Positions 63,999-64,000 of a stretch of DNA of 64,000 nucleotides are shown here, piece after piece. Position 1 is the stretch's first letter. Each line of letters starts with the position of its first letter. Under the pieces are notes generated by a model. The model saw only the letters and a list, made by a program, of their open reading frames with translations, was not told where the DNA came from and did not search any database. A program made the position numbers and the translations under genes. The DNA lies in the NCBI RefSeq assembly GCF_024347395.1, contig NZ_AP025473.1, positions 1 to 64,000 on the forward strand, in the 5' to 3' direction. This stretch comes from Vibrio cortegadensis. Lineage in GTDB: Bacteria; Pseudomonadota; Gammaproteobacteria; Enterobacterales; Vibrionaceae.

Positions 63999-64000
63999 TG

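Noticed and set aside
1..64000. CRISPR arrays and rRNA or tRNA genes
   Set aside because: No spaced direct repeats of CRISPR type and no cloverleaf or rRNA sequence was recognised in the window.

Overview
The window looks like a piece of a Vibrionaceae genome, most likely a marine Vibrio. The rbsDACBKR ribose operon, the fruBKA/cra fructose locus, norVW/norR, a gcvT / XRE-cupin / glyA-gcvH-gcvP glycine cluster, a GlyGly-CTERM trypsin-like protease, a Bor-like lipoprotein and a DUF2999 protein all fit. In known vibrios this glycine-cleavage arrangement lies on the second chromosome, so a chromosome II location is a reasonable inference. Assignments are from reading sequence only; no database search was run.

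Layout. 1-6.4 kb: 5' part of a lipoprotein with 225-bp tandem repeats encoding Ca-binding-type (thrombospondin-3-like) modules, two endonuclease/exonuclease/phosphatase (EEP) proteins, an unknown 190-aa protein and a periplasmic binding protein. 6.8-13.1 kb: ribose operon with two identical palindromic operators 78 bp apart. 13.3-18.6 kb: cra (fruR) divergent from fruBKA with three Cra-type operators between them. 18.7-23 kb: secreted protease, then a hisC-like aminotransferase plus amino-acid binding protein with a divergent LysR gene. 23-27.6 kb: norVW divergent from norR, with a sigma-54 promoter and NorR sites. 27.7-35.1 kb: glycine cleavage and serine hydroxymethyltransferase genes around an XRE-cupin regulator, with a shared palindrome upstream of both arms.

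35.2-45.3 kb is an AT-rich accessory region, all main genes on the minus strand. It holds a PHP-SMC ATPase gene broken by a one-base frameshift in an A tract, a 1251-aa protein ending in a CHAT (caspase-like) protease domain with an intact His/Cys dyad, and a two-TM protein with a TPR-like tail. A 24-bp direct repeat (one mismatch) brackets the CHAT and two-TM genes. This is the best candidate in the window for an undescribed system, probably anti-phage or stress-triggered. A Bor-like lipoprotein and a LysR fragment lie beside it.

45.4-64 kb is a mosaic of small regulator/enzyme pairs: SemiSWEET/AraC, a second adenylosuccinate synthetase with a divergent LysR, GFA and monooxygenase-like proteins, a YafY-type regulator, TetR/RibD-like reductase, a phospholipase D-like lipoprotein, an EamA transporter, a Gfo/Idh/MocA oxidoreductase, a LysR / ornithine-cyclodeaminase-like / aminotransferase / YheO-type regulator group, an Aer-like chemoreceptor, a DUF2999 protein and an M42 aminopeptidase.

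A second recurring oddity is that three minus-strand genes (cra, the hisC-like gene and gcvT) end inside perfect or near-perfect short tandem repeats that contain their stop codons.
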